A stretch of 41,284 bases of DNA, from positions 1-41,284 of the forward strand of contig NZ_JAGQCY010000022.1 of the NCBI RefSeq assembly GCF_024346455.1, given 5' to 3'. Made by a program: the position numbers and the translations under genes. Positions 1 through 8,986 of this stretch are shown in pieces. This stretch comes from Cyanobium sp. Aljojuca 7A6. GTDB lineage: Bacteria; Cyanobacteriota; Cyanobacteriia; PCC-6307; Cyanobiaceae. How positions within the stretch are numbered: position 1 is the first letter of the stretch; every line of letters starts with the position of its first letter. The notes beneath the pieces were generated by a model. It was not told where the DNA came from. It saw only the letters and a program-made list of their open reading frames with translations, and did not search any database.

Positions 1-784
1 ATTGGAAGATCAGGCGACCGAAGTAACCGTGGGCAGCCACGATGTTGTAGGTCTCTTCTTCCTGGCCGAACTTGTAGCCGTAGTTCTGCGACTCGCTCTC
101 GGTGGTTTCACGCACCAGGGAGGAGGTCACCAGCGAACCGTGCATGGCGGAGAACAGGGAGCCACCGAACACACCCGCCACACCCAGCATGTGGAAGGGG
201 TGCATCAGGATGTTGTGCTCAGCCTGGAACACCAGCATGTAGTTGAAGGTGCCGCTGATGCCGAGGGGCATGCCGTCGGAGAAGGAACCTTGACCGAAGG
301 GGTAGATCAGGAACACGGCGCTGGCGGCCGCCACGGGGGCGGAGTAGGCGACGCAGATCCAGGGGCGCATGCCGAGGCGGTAGGAGAGTTCCCACTCGCG
401 ACCCATGTAGGCGAAGACGCCGATCAGGAAGTGGAAGACCACCAGCTGGTAAGGACCACCGTTGTACAGCCACTCGTCGAGGCTGGCGGCTTCCCAGATG
501 GGGTAGAAGTGCAGGCCGATGGCGTTGCTGGAAGGAACAACGGCGCCGGAGATGATGTTGTTGCCGTACATCAGGGAGCCGGCGACGGGCTCACGGATGC
601 CGTCGATGTCGACAGGGGGGGCCGCGATGAAGGCGACGATGAAGCAGATGGTGGCGGCCAGCAGGGTGGGGATCATCAGCACACCGAACCAACCGACGTA
701 GAGGCGGTTGTTGGTGGAGGTGACCCACTCACAGAACTGGTTCCACACCGAAGCGCCGGAGCGCTGCTGGAGAGTGGCGGTCAT
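1..784 (-). CDS. psbA: Photosystem II D1 protein, 3' end cut by window
   Basis: D1 is the photosystem II reaction-centre subunit in the thylakoid membrane; it binds pigments, the QB quinone and part of the Mn cluster. The minus-strand frame from ATG at 784 opens with [20 protein letters not shown] and continues through unmistakable D1 sequence ([40 protein letters not shown]). It stops at about residue 261 of the usual 360, so the C-terminal 99 or so residues, including part of the QB pocket and the Mn ligands near the C-terminus, lie outside the window. Residue 130 is Glu (GREWELSYR), the state of the high-light D1:2 type rather than the Gln130 form. The plus-strand open frame over the same bases is a mirror artefact. 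Identification is certain; which psbA copy this is cannot be told here. Confidence 0.98.
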   Translation of the reverse strand, partial: MTATLQQRSGASVWNQFCEWVTSTNNRLYVGWFGVLMIPTLLAATICFIVAFIAAPPVDIDGIREPVAGSLMYGNNIISGAVVPSSNAIGLHFYPIWEAASLDEWLYNGGPYQLVVFHFLIGVFAYMGREWELSYRLGMRPWICVAYSAPVAAASAVFLIYPFGQGSFSDGMPLGISGTFNYMLVFQAEHNILMHPFHMLGVAGVFGGSLFSAMHGSLVTSSLVRETTESESQNYGYKFGQEEETYNIVAAHGYFGRLIFQ

Positions 785-861
785 GAGTGCGAGAGAAGAG
801 TGCCATCAGGCGCGAACGCTGGTGCGCTGGCCATGGGCGTAAGGAAGAGCGAGGAATCGCC

Positions 862-900
862 TGAAACGACTGTAACAGACTGTTGCGGGGTGTGAGCGGT
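862..900 (-). promoter_or_regulatory. Possible psbA promoter
   Basis: About 85-90 bases upstream of the psbA start, the minus strand carries TACAGT (complement of 869-874) as a possible -10 element. No good -35 box is seen at 17-18 bases, only a weak CTCACA-like stretch. The implied 5' leader of roughly 80 bases would be reasonable for psbA. This is inferred from position and a loose match only. Confidence 0.3.
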
Positions 901-997
901 CGTTCATGAAGAAAAGCTGAGTTTGTTTTCTGGCCTGCCCCGCCCTGCCGCTGCTAGATGGTGAGTTGCTCCGGTCATCACGCCCGCCCGCCCGCCG

Positions 998-1360
998 ATG
1001 GTCTCGCGTTCGCCGCTCTCGCCCCAGCCACCGCGTCACGCCGGCTTGCGCCTGCGCCGGCTGTCTCCCGCCCTGCTCGTCCTGCCGTTGTTGGCGGCGG
1101 GTTGCCAGGGGTTGCCCAATGCCGACAGCCGCCGCATCGATCAGCTTGAGTTGCAGATCCAGCAGCTCGAGCAGCGCCTGAACAAGGCCAACCTGCGCCC
1201 AGACACCGCCGACCCGGCCGGCAAGCCCCCGGCCGGCGTGGTCAAATCGCTGACCCTGCGCACCGACACCGAGGACGACCGGTTGCGGATCTACTGGGCC
1301 GACGGCAGCAAGACCGATCTCCCCTGCACCAAGGAACAGACCACCCTCGTTTGCGGATGA
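998..1360 (+). CDS. Small predicted lipoprotein with coiled coil
   Basis: A 120-residue protein that I cannot assign to a named family. The N-terminus is basic, then hydrophobic, ending in LLAAGC with Cys36 as the likely lipidation site, so it is probably a membrane-anchored lipoprotein facing the periplasm. After the Cys comes a short heptad-rich segment (IDQLELQIQQLEQRL) likely to form a coiled coil, then a compact C-terminal part with two cysteines ([13 protein letters not shown]) that could form a disulfide. ATG 998 is chosen because it gives a sensible signal peptide. The stop overlaps the start of the next gene by ATGA, suggesting translational coupling. Confidence 0.65.
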   Translation: MVSRSPLSPQPPRHAGLRLRRLSPALLVLPLLAAGCQGLPNADSRRIDQLELQIQQLEQRLNKANLRPDTADPAGKPPAGVVKSLTLRTDTEDDRLRIYWADGSKTDLPCTKEQTTLVCG

Positions 1361-1764
1361 CCATGCGCTCACCCCGTCTCCGGCCCCTGCTGGGCTGCCT
1401 GGCCCTGCTGCTGGCCACCCCCTTGACTGAGGCCGCCCCCGCCCTCTCCCAGACCACCCAGGAATTGGCCTTCCAACGCGGCCGCGCCGTCAACCTGGCC
1501 CGCATGCGGGCCGAGGTGATCAACGGCGGTCTCGGCGTCTATCGGCCCGCCACCTGCATGTACGAACGCAGTGGCGGCGACTGCCTGGTGCGCTCCGACG
1601 CCGCCGGTCATCTCTTCCGCTTCTACGGCGGTGGGCCCGGCTGGGCCCAGCTCGGCCAGCCCCCGACGCTGGAGACGGAGATTCTCATCGCTCCCGACGG
1701 TCGCACCGTCGTGAGCGTGCTCTACAACGGCCCGCCCCGATCGCAGCCAGCTCCTGGGGTCTGA
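1357..1764 (+). CDS. Secreted hypothetical protein
   Basis: A 135-residue protein of unknown function. It starts with a classic signal peptide ([20 protein letters not shown], then TPLTEAAPA with a likely cleavage after AEA), so it is probably exported. The mature part is short and contains two cysteines ([14 protein letters not shown]) plus a Gly-rich segment, and ends in a Pro-rich tail. ATG 1357 overlaps the preceding lipoprotein stop by four bases. Its 3' end overlaps the convergent aspartoacylase-like gene by 43 bases. No known domain is recognised. Confidence 0.6.
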   Translation: MTMRSPRLRPLLGCLALLLATPLTEAAPALSQTTQELAFQRGRAVNLARMRAEVINGGLGVYRPATCMYERSGGDCLVRSDAAGHLFRFYGGGPGWAQLGQPPTLETEILIAPDGRTVVSVLYNGPPRSQPAPGV

Positions 1765-2708
1765 AGGTTCCGGGCCAGGTCCGTCAGTGCCTGGCCCCAG
1801 GCGGGCGCCACGGGCCAAGCTTCCCGGCGCGTGAGGCTGAGGGCGATGCCCTTCTCGCCGTAGGCCGCCTCGTTGATGAACACGGCCCAGACGGTTCCCT
1901 GCTCCTGGTCGCCCTGGGGGTGATAAGGGATCGTGGTGCCCTCCGCCGTCAGGAACAGGGGCTCGCCGGCGCCGATCGGCCACCAGTCACGTCCCTGACG
2001 CTGTGGGTGCACCACCGCCGCCGGGGATCCGTCGCTGTGGCGCGGCAGATCCAGACTGCCCAGGTGCCGGTGCACCACCAGCTGGGCCGGCTGGCGCAAG
2101 GCTCCGGCCCGAGCCTCCGCCAGCACCTCCAGGGCCGTTTCCAGGGCCAGCTGGCTCTGGAGACAGATGGCGGCATTGATGACCCCCTGGGGCACCGGGC
2201 CCACCTCCACCACCAGCCCGCAAGGCCAGCGCTCCACCAGGTAGCCGGTCTGGACCTGATCCTGCTCGTGCAGGTAGATCGGCAGCCCCAGGCGCTGCTG
2301 CATCGCCGCCGCCAGCGCCAGATCGGCCGGCCGCCGGCCATACACCACCAGGCCGTTGCCCATGGCGGCGGTGGTGCTGTGCAGGTCGAGGGCCACCAGG
2401 CAGGGGGCGCTGCCTTCGGGCCCATGGCAAGCCAGCAACTCCCGCGCCCGCTGCCGTTCCCGGTCCCCCGGTTCGGCGGCGTCCAGCAGGGCCGGCACAA
2501 AGCTGCGGTTGAGGTCGCGGTCCAGGTAGCGCCGGCCCGCGGCGTGGGCGGCGGGGTTGCCCAGCACCAGCTCCAGAGCGAGGCCATGGCGCTGCAAGAG
2601 GGCCGGGTGCTGCCGCCAGGCCTCCAGCAGCCAGGGTGCGTTGCGCTCGTTGCCGTGGGTGCCCCCCACCACCATCACCCTGCCCGCCGCCATCGCCTGC
2701 TCGCTCAC
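1722..2708 (-). CDS. Aspartoacylase / succinylglutamate desuccinylase family hydrolase
   Basis: A zinc-dependent amidohydrolase of the AstE/AspA family (M14-like fold), annotated in cyanobacteria as probable aspartoacylase, which hydrolyses N-acyl amino acids such as N-acetylaspartate. The 328-residue protein has the zinc-site motif GGTHGNE (His18, Glu21), the NP..A...[11 protein letters not shown] block at about 51-70, and the third ligand in ALDLHSTT (His110). Length is normal for the family. The start lies close to the GST gene on the other strand. The true substrate in this organism is not shown by the sequence. A nearby start at Met6 is possible. Confidence 0.88.
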   Translation of the reverse strand: MSEQAMAAGRVMVVGGTHGNERNAPWLLEAWRQHPALLQRHGLALELVLGNPAAHAAGRRYLDRDLNRSFVPALLDAAEPGDRERQRARELLACHGPEGSAPCLVALDLHSTTAAMGNGLVVYGRRPADLALAAAMQQRLGLPIYLHEQDQVQTGYLVERWPCGLVVEVGPVPQGVINAAICLQSQLALETALEVLAEARAGALRQPAQLVVHRHLGSLDLPRHSDGSPAAVVHPQRQGRDWWPIGAGEPLFLTAEGTTIPYHPQGDQEQGTVWAVFINEAAYGEKGIALSLTRREAWPVAPAWGQALTDLARNLQTPGAGCDRGGPL

Positions 2709-2755
2709 AGGGCTCCAGCCTGGCGCAGAGTCATGGCTGGACAGCGCTGATTCCC

Positions 2756-3748
2756 ATGGCCCCGCCCGCCACCCTGGTGCGCACCGCTCGGCAGCTCTGG
2801 CAGTGCCAGTGGCGTCTGCTGATGGGCGGGCTCGGCCCCGCCGACAACCAGGGCCGCTACCGGCGGCCTGCCGGGGCCTTCACCAGCCTGCCGCCGCTGC
2901 CGCAGGACGCCGCCGACCCCGGCGGCCACGTCTTGATCGTGGGCCGCAGCTGCCCCTGGGCCCATCGCGCCTGGCTCACCTGGAGCCTGCGCGGCCTGGC
3001 TTCCACGATCGACACGGTGGTGGTGGATCCCGATCCGGCCGCCGGCCGCTGGCGCTTCGAGACGCCCTTCGAGGGCTGCCACACCCTGATCGACCTCTAC
3101 CGCCGCAGCGGCGCCGATCCCCGGACCCGGGCCACCGTGCCGGCTCTTTACTCCCGCAGCCAGAAGCAGATCCTGGTCAGCGAGAGCGCCCGCCTGATCG
3201 AGCTGCTCAACGCCTGGCCCGCCGCGCCCAGGGCTCCGGACCTGGCCCCGCCGGACGACCTCGCGGCGATCAGCGTCTGGCGGGAGCGGCTGCAAGGGGA
3301 TGTGAATGACGGGGTGTATCGCTGCGGCTTCGCCCGCACCCAGGCGGCCTACGACGAGGCCGAAGCGGCCCTGTTCGACGCCCTGGAGGCCGTCGAGGCC
3401 AGCCTCGTGGCCCAGGGGGAGAGCGGCGGCTGGCTCTGCGGCGGGGCCCACCCCAGCCTGGCGGACGTGGTGCTGTTCCCCACCCTGATCCGGATGGAGC
3501 TGGTCTACGCGCCGCTGTTCGGCTGCAGCCGCCGCCCCCTGTGGCAACTGCCGCGGCTGTGGGACTGGCGGCGCCGCTTCCACGCCCTTGAGGGGGTGGC
3601 CGCCACCTGCTTCCCGACGGCCTGGCGCCGCGACTACTTCGGGGCCCTGTTCCCCCTGCATCCCTCCGGCATCGTCCCGGCGGGACCGGACCTGGCCACA
3701 CTGGTGGGCAGCCCGCCCCCTGCCGCCCCCGGCGCCCCCACCCGATGA
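2756..3748 (+). CDS. Glutathione S-transferase, glutathionyl-hydroquinone reductase type
   Basis: A cytosolic Xi/omega-like GST (ECM4/YqjG group), which uses a catalytic cysteine to reduce glutathionyl-quinones back to hydroquinones. The 330-residue protein carries the hallmark SCPWAHR with Cys66 as catalytic residue in a thioredoxin-fold N-terminal half, then the conserved region running [15 protein letters not shown] and [13 protein letters not shown]. The C-terminal helical half follows ([38 protein letters not shown]). ATG 2756 was chosen because upstream in-frame codons are low-complexity shadow of the divergent hydrolase gene. The stop overlaps the DUF2301 start (ATGA), so it heads a coupled three-gene set. 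Confidence 0.9.
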   Translation: MAPPATLVRTARQLWQCQWRLLMGGLGPADNQGRYRRPAGAFTSLPPLPQDAADPGGHVLIVGRSCPWAHRAWLTWSLRGLASTIDTVVVDPDPAAGRWRFETPFEGCHTLIDLYRRSGADPRTRATVPALYSRSQKQILVSESARLIELLNAWPAAPRAPDLAPPDDLAAISVWRERLQGDVNDGVYRCGFARTQAAYDEAEAALFDALEAVEASLVAQGESGGWLCGGAHPSLADVVLFPTLIRMELVYAPLFGCSRRPLWQLPRLWDWRRRFHALEGVAATCFPTAWRRDYFGALFPLHPSGIVPAGPDLATLVGSPPPAAPGAPTR

Positions 3749-4419
3749 GCAGCACCCTGGCCACCCCGGATGGCACCGACCCCGTCTTCGAGGGGGTGTA
3801 CGGCCACTTCACGATCACCGCTACCGACCGCCGCGAGGTGCTCGGCTACCGGCTGGCCCTCACGGCCGTGGCCCTGGCCCAGCTGGCCCTGCTGGCCCAG
3901 TGGCGGCAGTTCGGCCCCGACCTGCTCTGGCCCTGGCTGCTGGTGATGGCGGCGGGACTGGGCCTGGCCCTGCGCTGGATCCACATCTACCTGCGTCCCC
4001 TGCACCGGGCCCTGCAACTGTTCTGGCTGGCCGGTTGCCTGGGCGGACTGCTGCTGGCCCTGCGGGCCGGACCCGCCCAGATGCTCCCCGCCCTGGCCCA
4101 GCAGCCCCTGTGGATCCTGGCGGTGGGTCCCTTCTTCGCCGCCCTGGCCGGCATCGGCTTCAAGGAGTTCTTCTGCTTCCAGCGCCCCGAGGCGATCGGC
4201 GTCACCCTGCTGCTGCCCCTGGCCCTGCTCGGGCGCCTGGCCGGCGTGCTGAGCCCCGCCACGACCGCCAGCCTGCTGGCCGCCGAAGCCCTGCTGCTGC
4301 TGCTGCTCTGCCTGCGCAAATTCCCCATGCCGGCGGCGGCCGATGTGGGCGACAAGAGCGTCTTCGCCCATCTGGAGCAGCAGCGCCTGGGCCTGGGCCA
4401 GAGCGGCACTACCCCATGA
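3745..4419 (+). CDS. DUF2301 integral membrane protein
   Basis: A 224-residue polytopic membrane protein of the cyanobacterial/plastid DUF2301 family, function unknown. It begins with a soluble N-terminus (DPVFEGVYGHFTITATDRREVLGYR), then about six hydrophobic segments, with the family block LRWIHIYLRPLHRALQLFW and the conserved GIGFKEFFCFQRPEA loop. Overlaps of ATGA on both sides (3745-3748 and 4416-4419) couple it to the GST upstream and the ABC-F ATPase downstream. Confidence 0.85.
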   Translation: MSSTLATPDGTDPVFEGVYGHFTITATDRREVLGYRLALTAVALAQLALLAQWRQFGPDLLWPWLLVMAAGLGLALRWIHIYLRPLHRALQLFWLAGCLGGLLLALRAGPAQMLPALAQQPLWILAVGPFFAALAGIGFKEFFCFQRPEAIGVTLLLPLALLGRLAGVLSPATTASLLAAEALLLLLLCLRKFPMPAAADVGDKSVFAHLEQQRLGLGQSGTTP

Positions 4420-6338
4420 GTGCCATCAGTCTGGTGGGGGCCGCCAAGGACTTCGGCCTGCGCAGCCTGTTCGCCGATCTCGACCTGCATGTGGGCGAGC
4501 GCGACCGGCTGGGGCTGATCGGCCCCAACGGCGGCGGCAAGAGCACCCTGCTGCGGGTGCTGGCCGGCCTCGAGCCGCTCGATCGCGGCGAACGCCGCTG
4601 CCACGCCCGCACCCGGGTGGTGCTGCTCGACCAGGAGCCCCGCCTGGATCCCTCCCTCACCGTGCTGGAGCAGGTGTTCGCCGGGGACGGGGAAGCCATG
4701 GCCCTGCTGCGGGAGTACGCCGGGGTGAGCCACCAGCTGGCCAGCGGCGCCGAAGACGACCAGCTGCTGGCCCGCCTCAGCGCCCTGCAGCACCGCATGG
4801 ACGGTTGCCAGGCCTGGGACCTGGAGCGCCGCTGCCGGGAGGTGCTGGAGCGCCTGGGCATCAACGCGGCCCAGCAGGAGCGCACGATCGGCGAACTCTC
4901 CGGCGGCAACCGGCGCCGCGTCGCCCTGGCGGCGGCCCTGGTGGCCGAACCGGAAGTGCTGCTGCTGGACGAACCCACCAACCATCTCGATGCCGAGGGG
5001 GTGGAGTGGCTGCAGAGCTACCTGGATCGCTTCGCCGGCGCCCTGGTGCTCGTCACCCACGACCGCTACCTGCTGGATCGGGTCACCCGCCGGATCGTGG
5101 CGGTGGAGCGGGGCGAGGCCCGGCCCTACGAGGGCAACTACGGCACTTATCTGGGCCTCAAGGCGGCCGAAGAGGAGGCCGAAGCCTCCACCGCCGCCAA
5201 GCTCAAGGGCACCCTGCGGCGGGAACTGGCCTGGTTGCGCCAGGGCCCCAAGGCCCGCAGCACCAAGCAGAAGGCGCGGCTGCAACGCATCGATGCCCTG
5301 CTGGAGGCGCCCGCCCGCCAGGGTCGCACCAGCCTGGCCATGGCCGCCACCGCCCGGCGCATCGGCAAACGGGCGATCACCGCCGAGGGGCTGGCGGTGG
5401 CCGTGGGCGAGCGCACCCTGCTGAGCGACTTCAGCTACGACTTCAGTCCCGAGGACCGGGTGGGGATCATCGGACCCAACGGGGCCGGCAAATCCAGCCT
5501 GCTGGAGGTGATCGCCGGACGGCGCCCCCCCAGCGAAGGCCTGCTGGAACTGGGGGCCACGGTGAAGCTGGCCTACTTCGACCAGCACAGCGACGTGCTG
5601 CTGGCCAAGGACGGCAAGCGCAAGGTGATCGAAGTGGTGCAGGAGGCCGCCAGCCGGGTGCAGGTGGACGGGGTGGAGCTGACGGCCTCCCAGCTGCTGG
5701 AGCGCTTCCTGTTCCCCCCCGCCCAGCAGCACCAGCCGGTGGCGAAGCTTTCGGGGGGCGAGCGGCGGCGCCTGCACCTCTGCCGGCTGCTGATCGAGGC
5801 CCCCAACGTGCTGCTTCTGGATGAACCCACCAACGACCTCGATGTCCACACCCTGAGCGTGCTGGAGGAGTTCCTCGACGATTTCCGCGGCTGCGTGGTG
5901 GTGGTCTCCCACGACCGCTGGTTCCTGGACCGCACCGTCGACCGCCTGTTCCACTTCGAGGACGGCCGGCTGGAGCGCTTCGAGGGCAACTACAGCAGCT
6001 GGTTGGAGCGAAAGGCAGAATCGCCGGCAACCGCCCCTGGGTCCGCCGCCGCCGCGGCCGTGGCCCAGGTGGCCGCCAAGCGCTCAGCCCCCTCCGCCAA
6101 GGTGCCGGCGGACGGCCCCAGACGGCGCAGCTTCAAGGAGGTCCGGGAGCTGGAGCGCCTCGAAACCGAACTGCCCCAGCTCGAACAGCAACGCCGCGAG
6201 CTGGAGCAGCACCTGGCGGCGCCCAGTGGCCCGGATTACGCCCGGCTGGAGGAGCTGACCCACGAGCTGGCGGGCCTGGTGGAGCGGATCCACGCGGCGG
6301 AGGAGCGCTGGCTGGCGTTGAGCGAGCTGGCCACCTGA
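4416..6338 (+). CDS. ABC-F family ATPase (Uup-like)
   Basis: A soluble, duplicated ABC ATPase without membrane domains; ABC-F proteins act at the ribosome or, for Uup, also affect DNA stability. The 640-residue protein has Walker A GPNGGGKST at 36-44, signature LSGGNRRR and Walker B LLLDEPTNHLD in the first half. A charged linker rich in Arg/Lys follows (RQGPKARSTKQKARLQRI), then the second Walker A GPNGAGKSS, LSGGERRR and LLLDEPTNDLD. The C-terminus is a predicted coiled coil (RELERLETELPQLEQQRREL), the Uup-type tail. ATG 4416 overlaps the DUF2301 stop. The long upstream in-frame extension is only a shadow of the two preceding genes. Confidence 0.93.
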   Translation: MSAISLVGAAKDFGLRSLFADLDLHVGERDRLGLIGPNGGGKSTLLRVLAGLEPLDRGERRCHARTRVVLLDQEPRLDPSLTVLEQVFAGDGEAMALLREYAGVSHQLASGAEDDQLLARLSALQHRMDGCQAWDLERRCREVLERLGINAAQQERTIGELSGGNRRRVALAAALVAEPEVLLLDEPTNHLDAEGVEWLQSYLDRFAGALVLVTHDRYLLDRVTRRIVAVERGEARPYEGNYGTYLGLKAAEEEAEASTAAKLKGTLRRELAWLRQGPKARSTKQKARLQRIDALLEAPARQGRTSLAMAATARRIGKRAITAEGLAVAVGERTLLSDFSYDFSPEDRVGIIGPNGAGKSSLLEVIAGRRPPSEGLLELGATVKLAYFDQHSDVLLAKDGKRKVIEVVQEAASRVQVDGVELTASQLLERFLFPPAQQHQPVAKLSGGERRRLHLCRLLIEAPNVLLLDEPTNDLDVHTLSVLEEFLDDFRGCVVVVSHDRWFLDRTVDRLFHFEDGRLERFEGNYSSWLERKAESPATAPGSAAAAAVAQVAAKRSAPSAKVPADGPRRRSFKEVRELERLETELPQLEQQRRELEQHLAAPSGPDYARLEELTHELAGLVERIHAAEERWLALSELAT

Positions 6339-6448
6339 AGCCGGTGCCTCAACCAAGGGTGTGCGGGAACCCACAGGAAAAGGCGGTCCCCCTGCCACGA
6401 CCGTATGGTGTCTGCGGTGAGTTCCGGCTCGTGAAGGCCGGTTTTTGC

Positions 6449-6667
6449 ATGAAGACGATCGACGATCACATCGAGAAGGACAAGGTCGAGATTGAGTCGG
6501 CCAAGGCCGACGGCAATCTCGGCAAGGTGCGCCATCTCGAGGAGGAGCTCAAGGCCCTCAACGAGTACAAGGAGCACCACCCCGAGGACAGCCACGACCC
6601 CAGCCCCCTCGAGGTGTACTGCGACCTCAACCCCGAAGCGCCCGAGTGCCGGGTCTACGACGACTGA
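6449..6667 (+). CDS. cp12: CP12 Calvin-cycle regulatory protein, C-terminal Cys pair only
   Basis: CP12 is an intrinsically disordered, redox-sensitive linker that ties GAPDH and phosphoribulokinase into an inactive complex in the dark. The 72-residue product starts MKTIDDHIEKDKVEIESAKA and ends with the diagnostic YCDLNPEAPECRVYDD, where Cys58 and Cys67 form the GAPDH-binding disulfide. The N-terminal cysteine pair found in canonical CP12, which governs PRK binding, is absent: no Cys occurs before residue 58. ATG 6449 was chosen because it matches the family start; the in-frame sequence upstream is not CP12-like. It is convergent with obg, 9 bases apart. Confidence 0.93.
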   Translation: MKTIDDHIEKDKVEIESAKADGNLGKVRHLEEELKALNEYKEHHPEDSHDPSPLEVYCDLNPEAPECRVYDD

Positions 6668-6676
6668 GGCGAAGCG

Positions 6677-7669
6677 TCAAACGATGCCCAGCTGCTGCCA
6701 GACGGCGGCCAGCAGGGCTTGGAGACCCTGGGAGGCGGCAGCGGAGATGACGAGGGGGGGCTGGCCGGTGTGGGCGGCAATGGAAGCCACCCGTTCCTCC
6801 AGTTCCTCGTCATCACACAGCTCCATCTTGTTGAGCACCACCAGGCGGGGGCGCTCGCTGAGCCCGTTGCCATAGGCGGACAGCTCCTCCTCCACCACCA
6901 GCAGATCCCTGAGCACGTCCCCGCCGCCCGCATCCACCAGATGCAGCAGCAGTCGCGTGCGCTCGATGTGGCGCAGGAACTCATGGCCCAGGCCGGCTCC
7001 GCGGGCTGCCCCCGCGATCAGTCCGGGGATATCGGCAAAGACAGTGCCGTCGCCGCTCGGCCGCCGCACCACGCCCAGGTTGGGCACCAGGGTGGTGAAG
7101 GGATAGTCGGCGATCTTCGGTCGGGCGGCCGAGAGCACGGCGATCAGGGTGCTTTTGCCCGCGTTGGGCAGGCCGATGATCCCCACCTCGGCCAGCAGCT
7201 TCAGCTCCAGCTGCAGCTTCCATTCCTCCCCCTCCTTGCCCTCGGTGAACTTTTCCGGGGCCCGGTTGCGATTGCTGAGGTAGTGGGCGTTGCCCAGCCC
7301 GCCACGGCCACCGGCCGCCACCAGCAGTTCCTCGCCGGCGTTGGTGAGATCCCCCAGCAGGATGCCGGTGCGGCAGTCACGTACCTCCGTGCCGCACGGC
7401 ACCCGGATCGTCAGGGTGGCGGCACTGGCTCCGGAGGAGCGGTTCGGGCCGCCGCGCCGGCCGTCATCGGCGGCGAACAGGCGTCGGTACTTGAAATCCA
7501 GCAGGGTCTGGAGGTTGGAATCGGCCACGAGGAGCACGTCACCGCCCCGACCCCCGTCGCCGCCGGAGGGCCCCCCGGCGGGCACGTATTTCTCACGACG
7601 GAAGGCCACGATGCCGTCGCCGCCGCGGCCGGCGCGCACGGCGATGCGGGCCTGATCGATGAACTGCAA
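6677..7669 (-). CDS. obg: Obg/CgtA GTPase
   Basis: Obg is a ribosome-associated GTPase involved in late 50S assembly and stress control. The 330-residue protein shows the Gly-rich Obg fold at the N-terminus ([20 protein letters not shown]), then G1 GLPNAGKST, the [15 protein letters not shown] switch, G3 [20 protein letters not shown], and G4 LNKME. The variable C-terminal OCT domain of longer Obg proteins is absent, as in many cyanobacteria. The start is inferred to be TTG at 7669 because the family begins (M)[10 protein letters not shown]; upstream in-frame sequence is unconserved. It is divergent from the ABC ATPase gene, 64 bases apart. Confidence 0.95.
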   Translation of the reverse strand: MQFIDQARIAVRAGRGGDGIVAFRREKYVPAGGPSGGDGGRGGDVLLVADSNLQTLLDFKYRRLFAADDGRRGGPNRSSGASAATLTIRVPCGTEVRDCRTGILLGDLTNAGEELLVAAGGRGGLGNAHYLSNRNRAPEKFTEGKEGEEWKLQLELKLLAEVGIIGLPNAGKSTLIAVLSAARPKIADYPFTTLVPNLGVVRRPSGDGTVFADIPGLIAGAARGAGLGHEFLRHIERTRLLLHLVDAGGGDVLRDLLVVEEELSAYGNGLSERPRLVVLNKMELCDDEELEERVASIAAHTGQPPLVISAAASQGLQALLAAVWQQLGIV

Positions 7670-7733
7670 GGAAGGGTTTCGGCCGGGGCTCTGATGAGGA
7701 ACAACCCTAGGATCCCCCGGTTGCACCGCTTGT

Positions 7734-8969
7734 TTGGCCGAGGTCCGCTTCGAAAAGGTCGGCAAGACCTACCCGCCCCGTCGCGGCGGCAGCCCGGTGG
7801 AGGTGCTGCGCCAGCTCGACCTGCACATCGAGGACGGTGAATTCCTGGTGCTGGTGGGCCCTTCGGGCTGCGGCAAAAGCACCCTGCTGCGGCTGCTAGC
7901 GGGCCTCGAGGCCACCACGTCGGGCGAGATTTACGTGGGCGAGCGGCCCGTGAGCCGTCTGCGGCCCGCCCAGAGGGATGTGGCCATGGTGTTCCAGAGC
8001 TACGCGCTGTACCCCCACCTGAGCGTGGCCGACAACATCGGCTTCGGCCTGCGGCGCAGCCGTCACCGCAGCCTGCCCCAGCAAGTGCAGGACAGCCTGC
8101 ATCGGGCCAGCCGCCGCCTGCCGGCGGCCCTGCGAATCGATTCCGAGCGGGAGCGCCGCATCGAGAGGCGCATCGACGAGGTGGCCACCACCCTGGAACT
8201 GGAGCCCCTGCTGCAGCGCCGGCCCAAGGAGCTCTCCGGGGGCCAGAAGCAGCGGGTGGCTCTGGGCCGGGCCATCGCCCGCCAACCGGCGGTGTTCCTG
8301 ATGGATGAACCGCTCAGCAACCTCGACGCCAAGCTGCGCACCGGCACCCGCACCCAGATCGTGGAGCTGCAGCGGCGCCTGGGCACCACCACCCTTTACG
8401 TCACCCACGACCAGGTGGAGGCGATGACGATGGGCCACCGCATCGCCGTGCTCAACGAGGGCCGGCTGCAGCAGCTGGGCACGCCGATGCAGCTCTATCA
8501 ATGGCCGTCAAACCTGTTCGTGGCCCAGTTCATCGGCAGTCCGTCGATGAACCTGCTGCCGGTGGAGGTGGCTAGCGCGAGCCAGTTGCTGCTGGGGGAG
8601 CGGCGCTTCCCGGTGGAGGGACCGATGGCGGACCTGCTGGGGGACTGGATCGGCCACCGGATCACCGGCGGCCTGCGGCCCGAGCACCTGCGGCTGGCCC
8701 CCGCCACCAACCGCAACCTGGCCGCGGAGGTGAGCCACTGCGAGGCCCTGGGCAACGAGCAACTGGTCACCTGCCGGCTGCTGGAGGGCAGCCACCTGGT
8801 GCTGGTGCGGGCCACACCAGATCAGAGCGTGACCGTCGGCCAGACCGTCCACCTCGACGTCGATCCCACCGGCTGGCGCCTGTTCGACGGCCTCGGAGCC
8901 GCCTTGTTGCCCACCGATGTCACGGCGCCCCCCCGGCAAGAACCCCAGCTGCCCGCCATCAACTTCTGA
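7734..8969 (+). CDS. MalK/UgpC-type sugar ABC transporter ATPase with extra insert
   Basis: ATP-binding subunit of a CUT1-type carbohydrate importer; in cyanobacteria such genes serve glucosylglycerol/trehalose (GgtA-like) or other sugars. The 411-residue protein has Walker [10 protein letters not shown] at 42-50, Q-loop [13 protein letters not shown], signature LSGGQKQR, Walker [13 protein letters not shown]-loop [12 protein letters not shown], and a C-terminal TOBE/MalK-type regulatory region ([10 protein letters not shown]). Between the Q-loop and signature, an extra stretch of about 35 residues rich in Arg/Ser/Leu (after GFGLRRSRH) is absent from ordinary MalK. The start is TTG 7734; no in-frame ATG lies upstream. 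Membrane permeases are not in this window. Confidence 0.87.
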   Translation: MAEVRFEKVGKTYPPRRGGSPVEVLRQLDLHIEDGEFLVLVGPSGCGKSTLLRLLAGLEATTSGEIYVGERPVSRLRPAQRDVAMVFQSYALYPHLSVADNIGFGLRRSRHRSLPQQVQDSLHRASRRLPAALRIDSERERRIERRIDEVATTLELEPLLQRRPKELSGGQKQRVALGRAIARQPAVFLMDEPLSNLDAKLRTGTRTQIVELQRRLGTTTLYVTHDQVEAMTMGHRIAVLNEGRLQQLGTPMQLYQWPSNLFVAQFIGSPSMNLLPVEVASASQLLLGERRFPVEGPMADLLGDWIGHRITGGLRPEHLRLAPATNRNLAAEVSHCEALGNEQLVTCRLLEGSHLVLVRATPDQSVTVGQTVHLDVDPTGWRLFDGLGAALLPTDVTAPPRQEPQLPAINF

Positions 8970-8986
8970 GCGGCGCGGCCCGGGCC

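Noticed and set aside
2..895. Long plus-strand open frame of 297 codons
   Set aside because: It is antisense to psbA, is His/Gly/Val-rich without motifs, and the minus strand is an exact D1 protein.
3987..5954. 655-codon minus-strand open frame
   Set aside because: It is the antisense shadow of the DUF2301 and ABC-F genes, Gln/His/Gly-rich with no domain.
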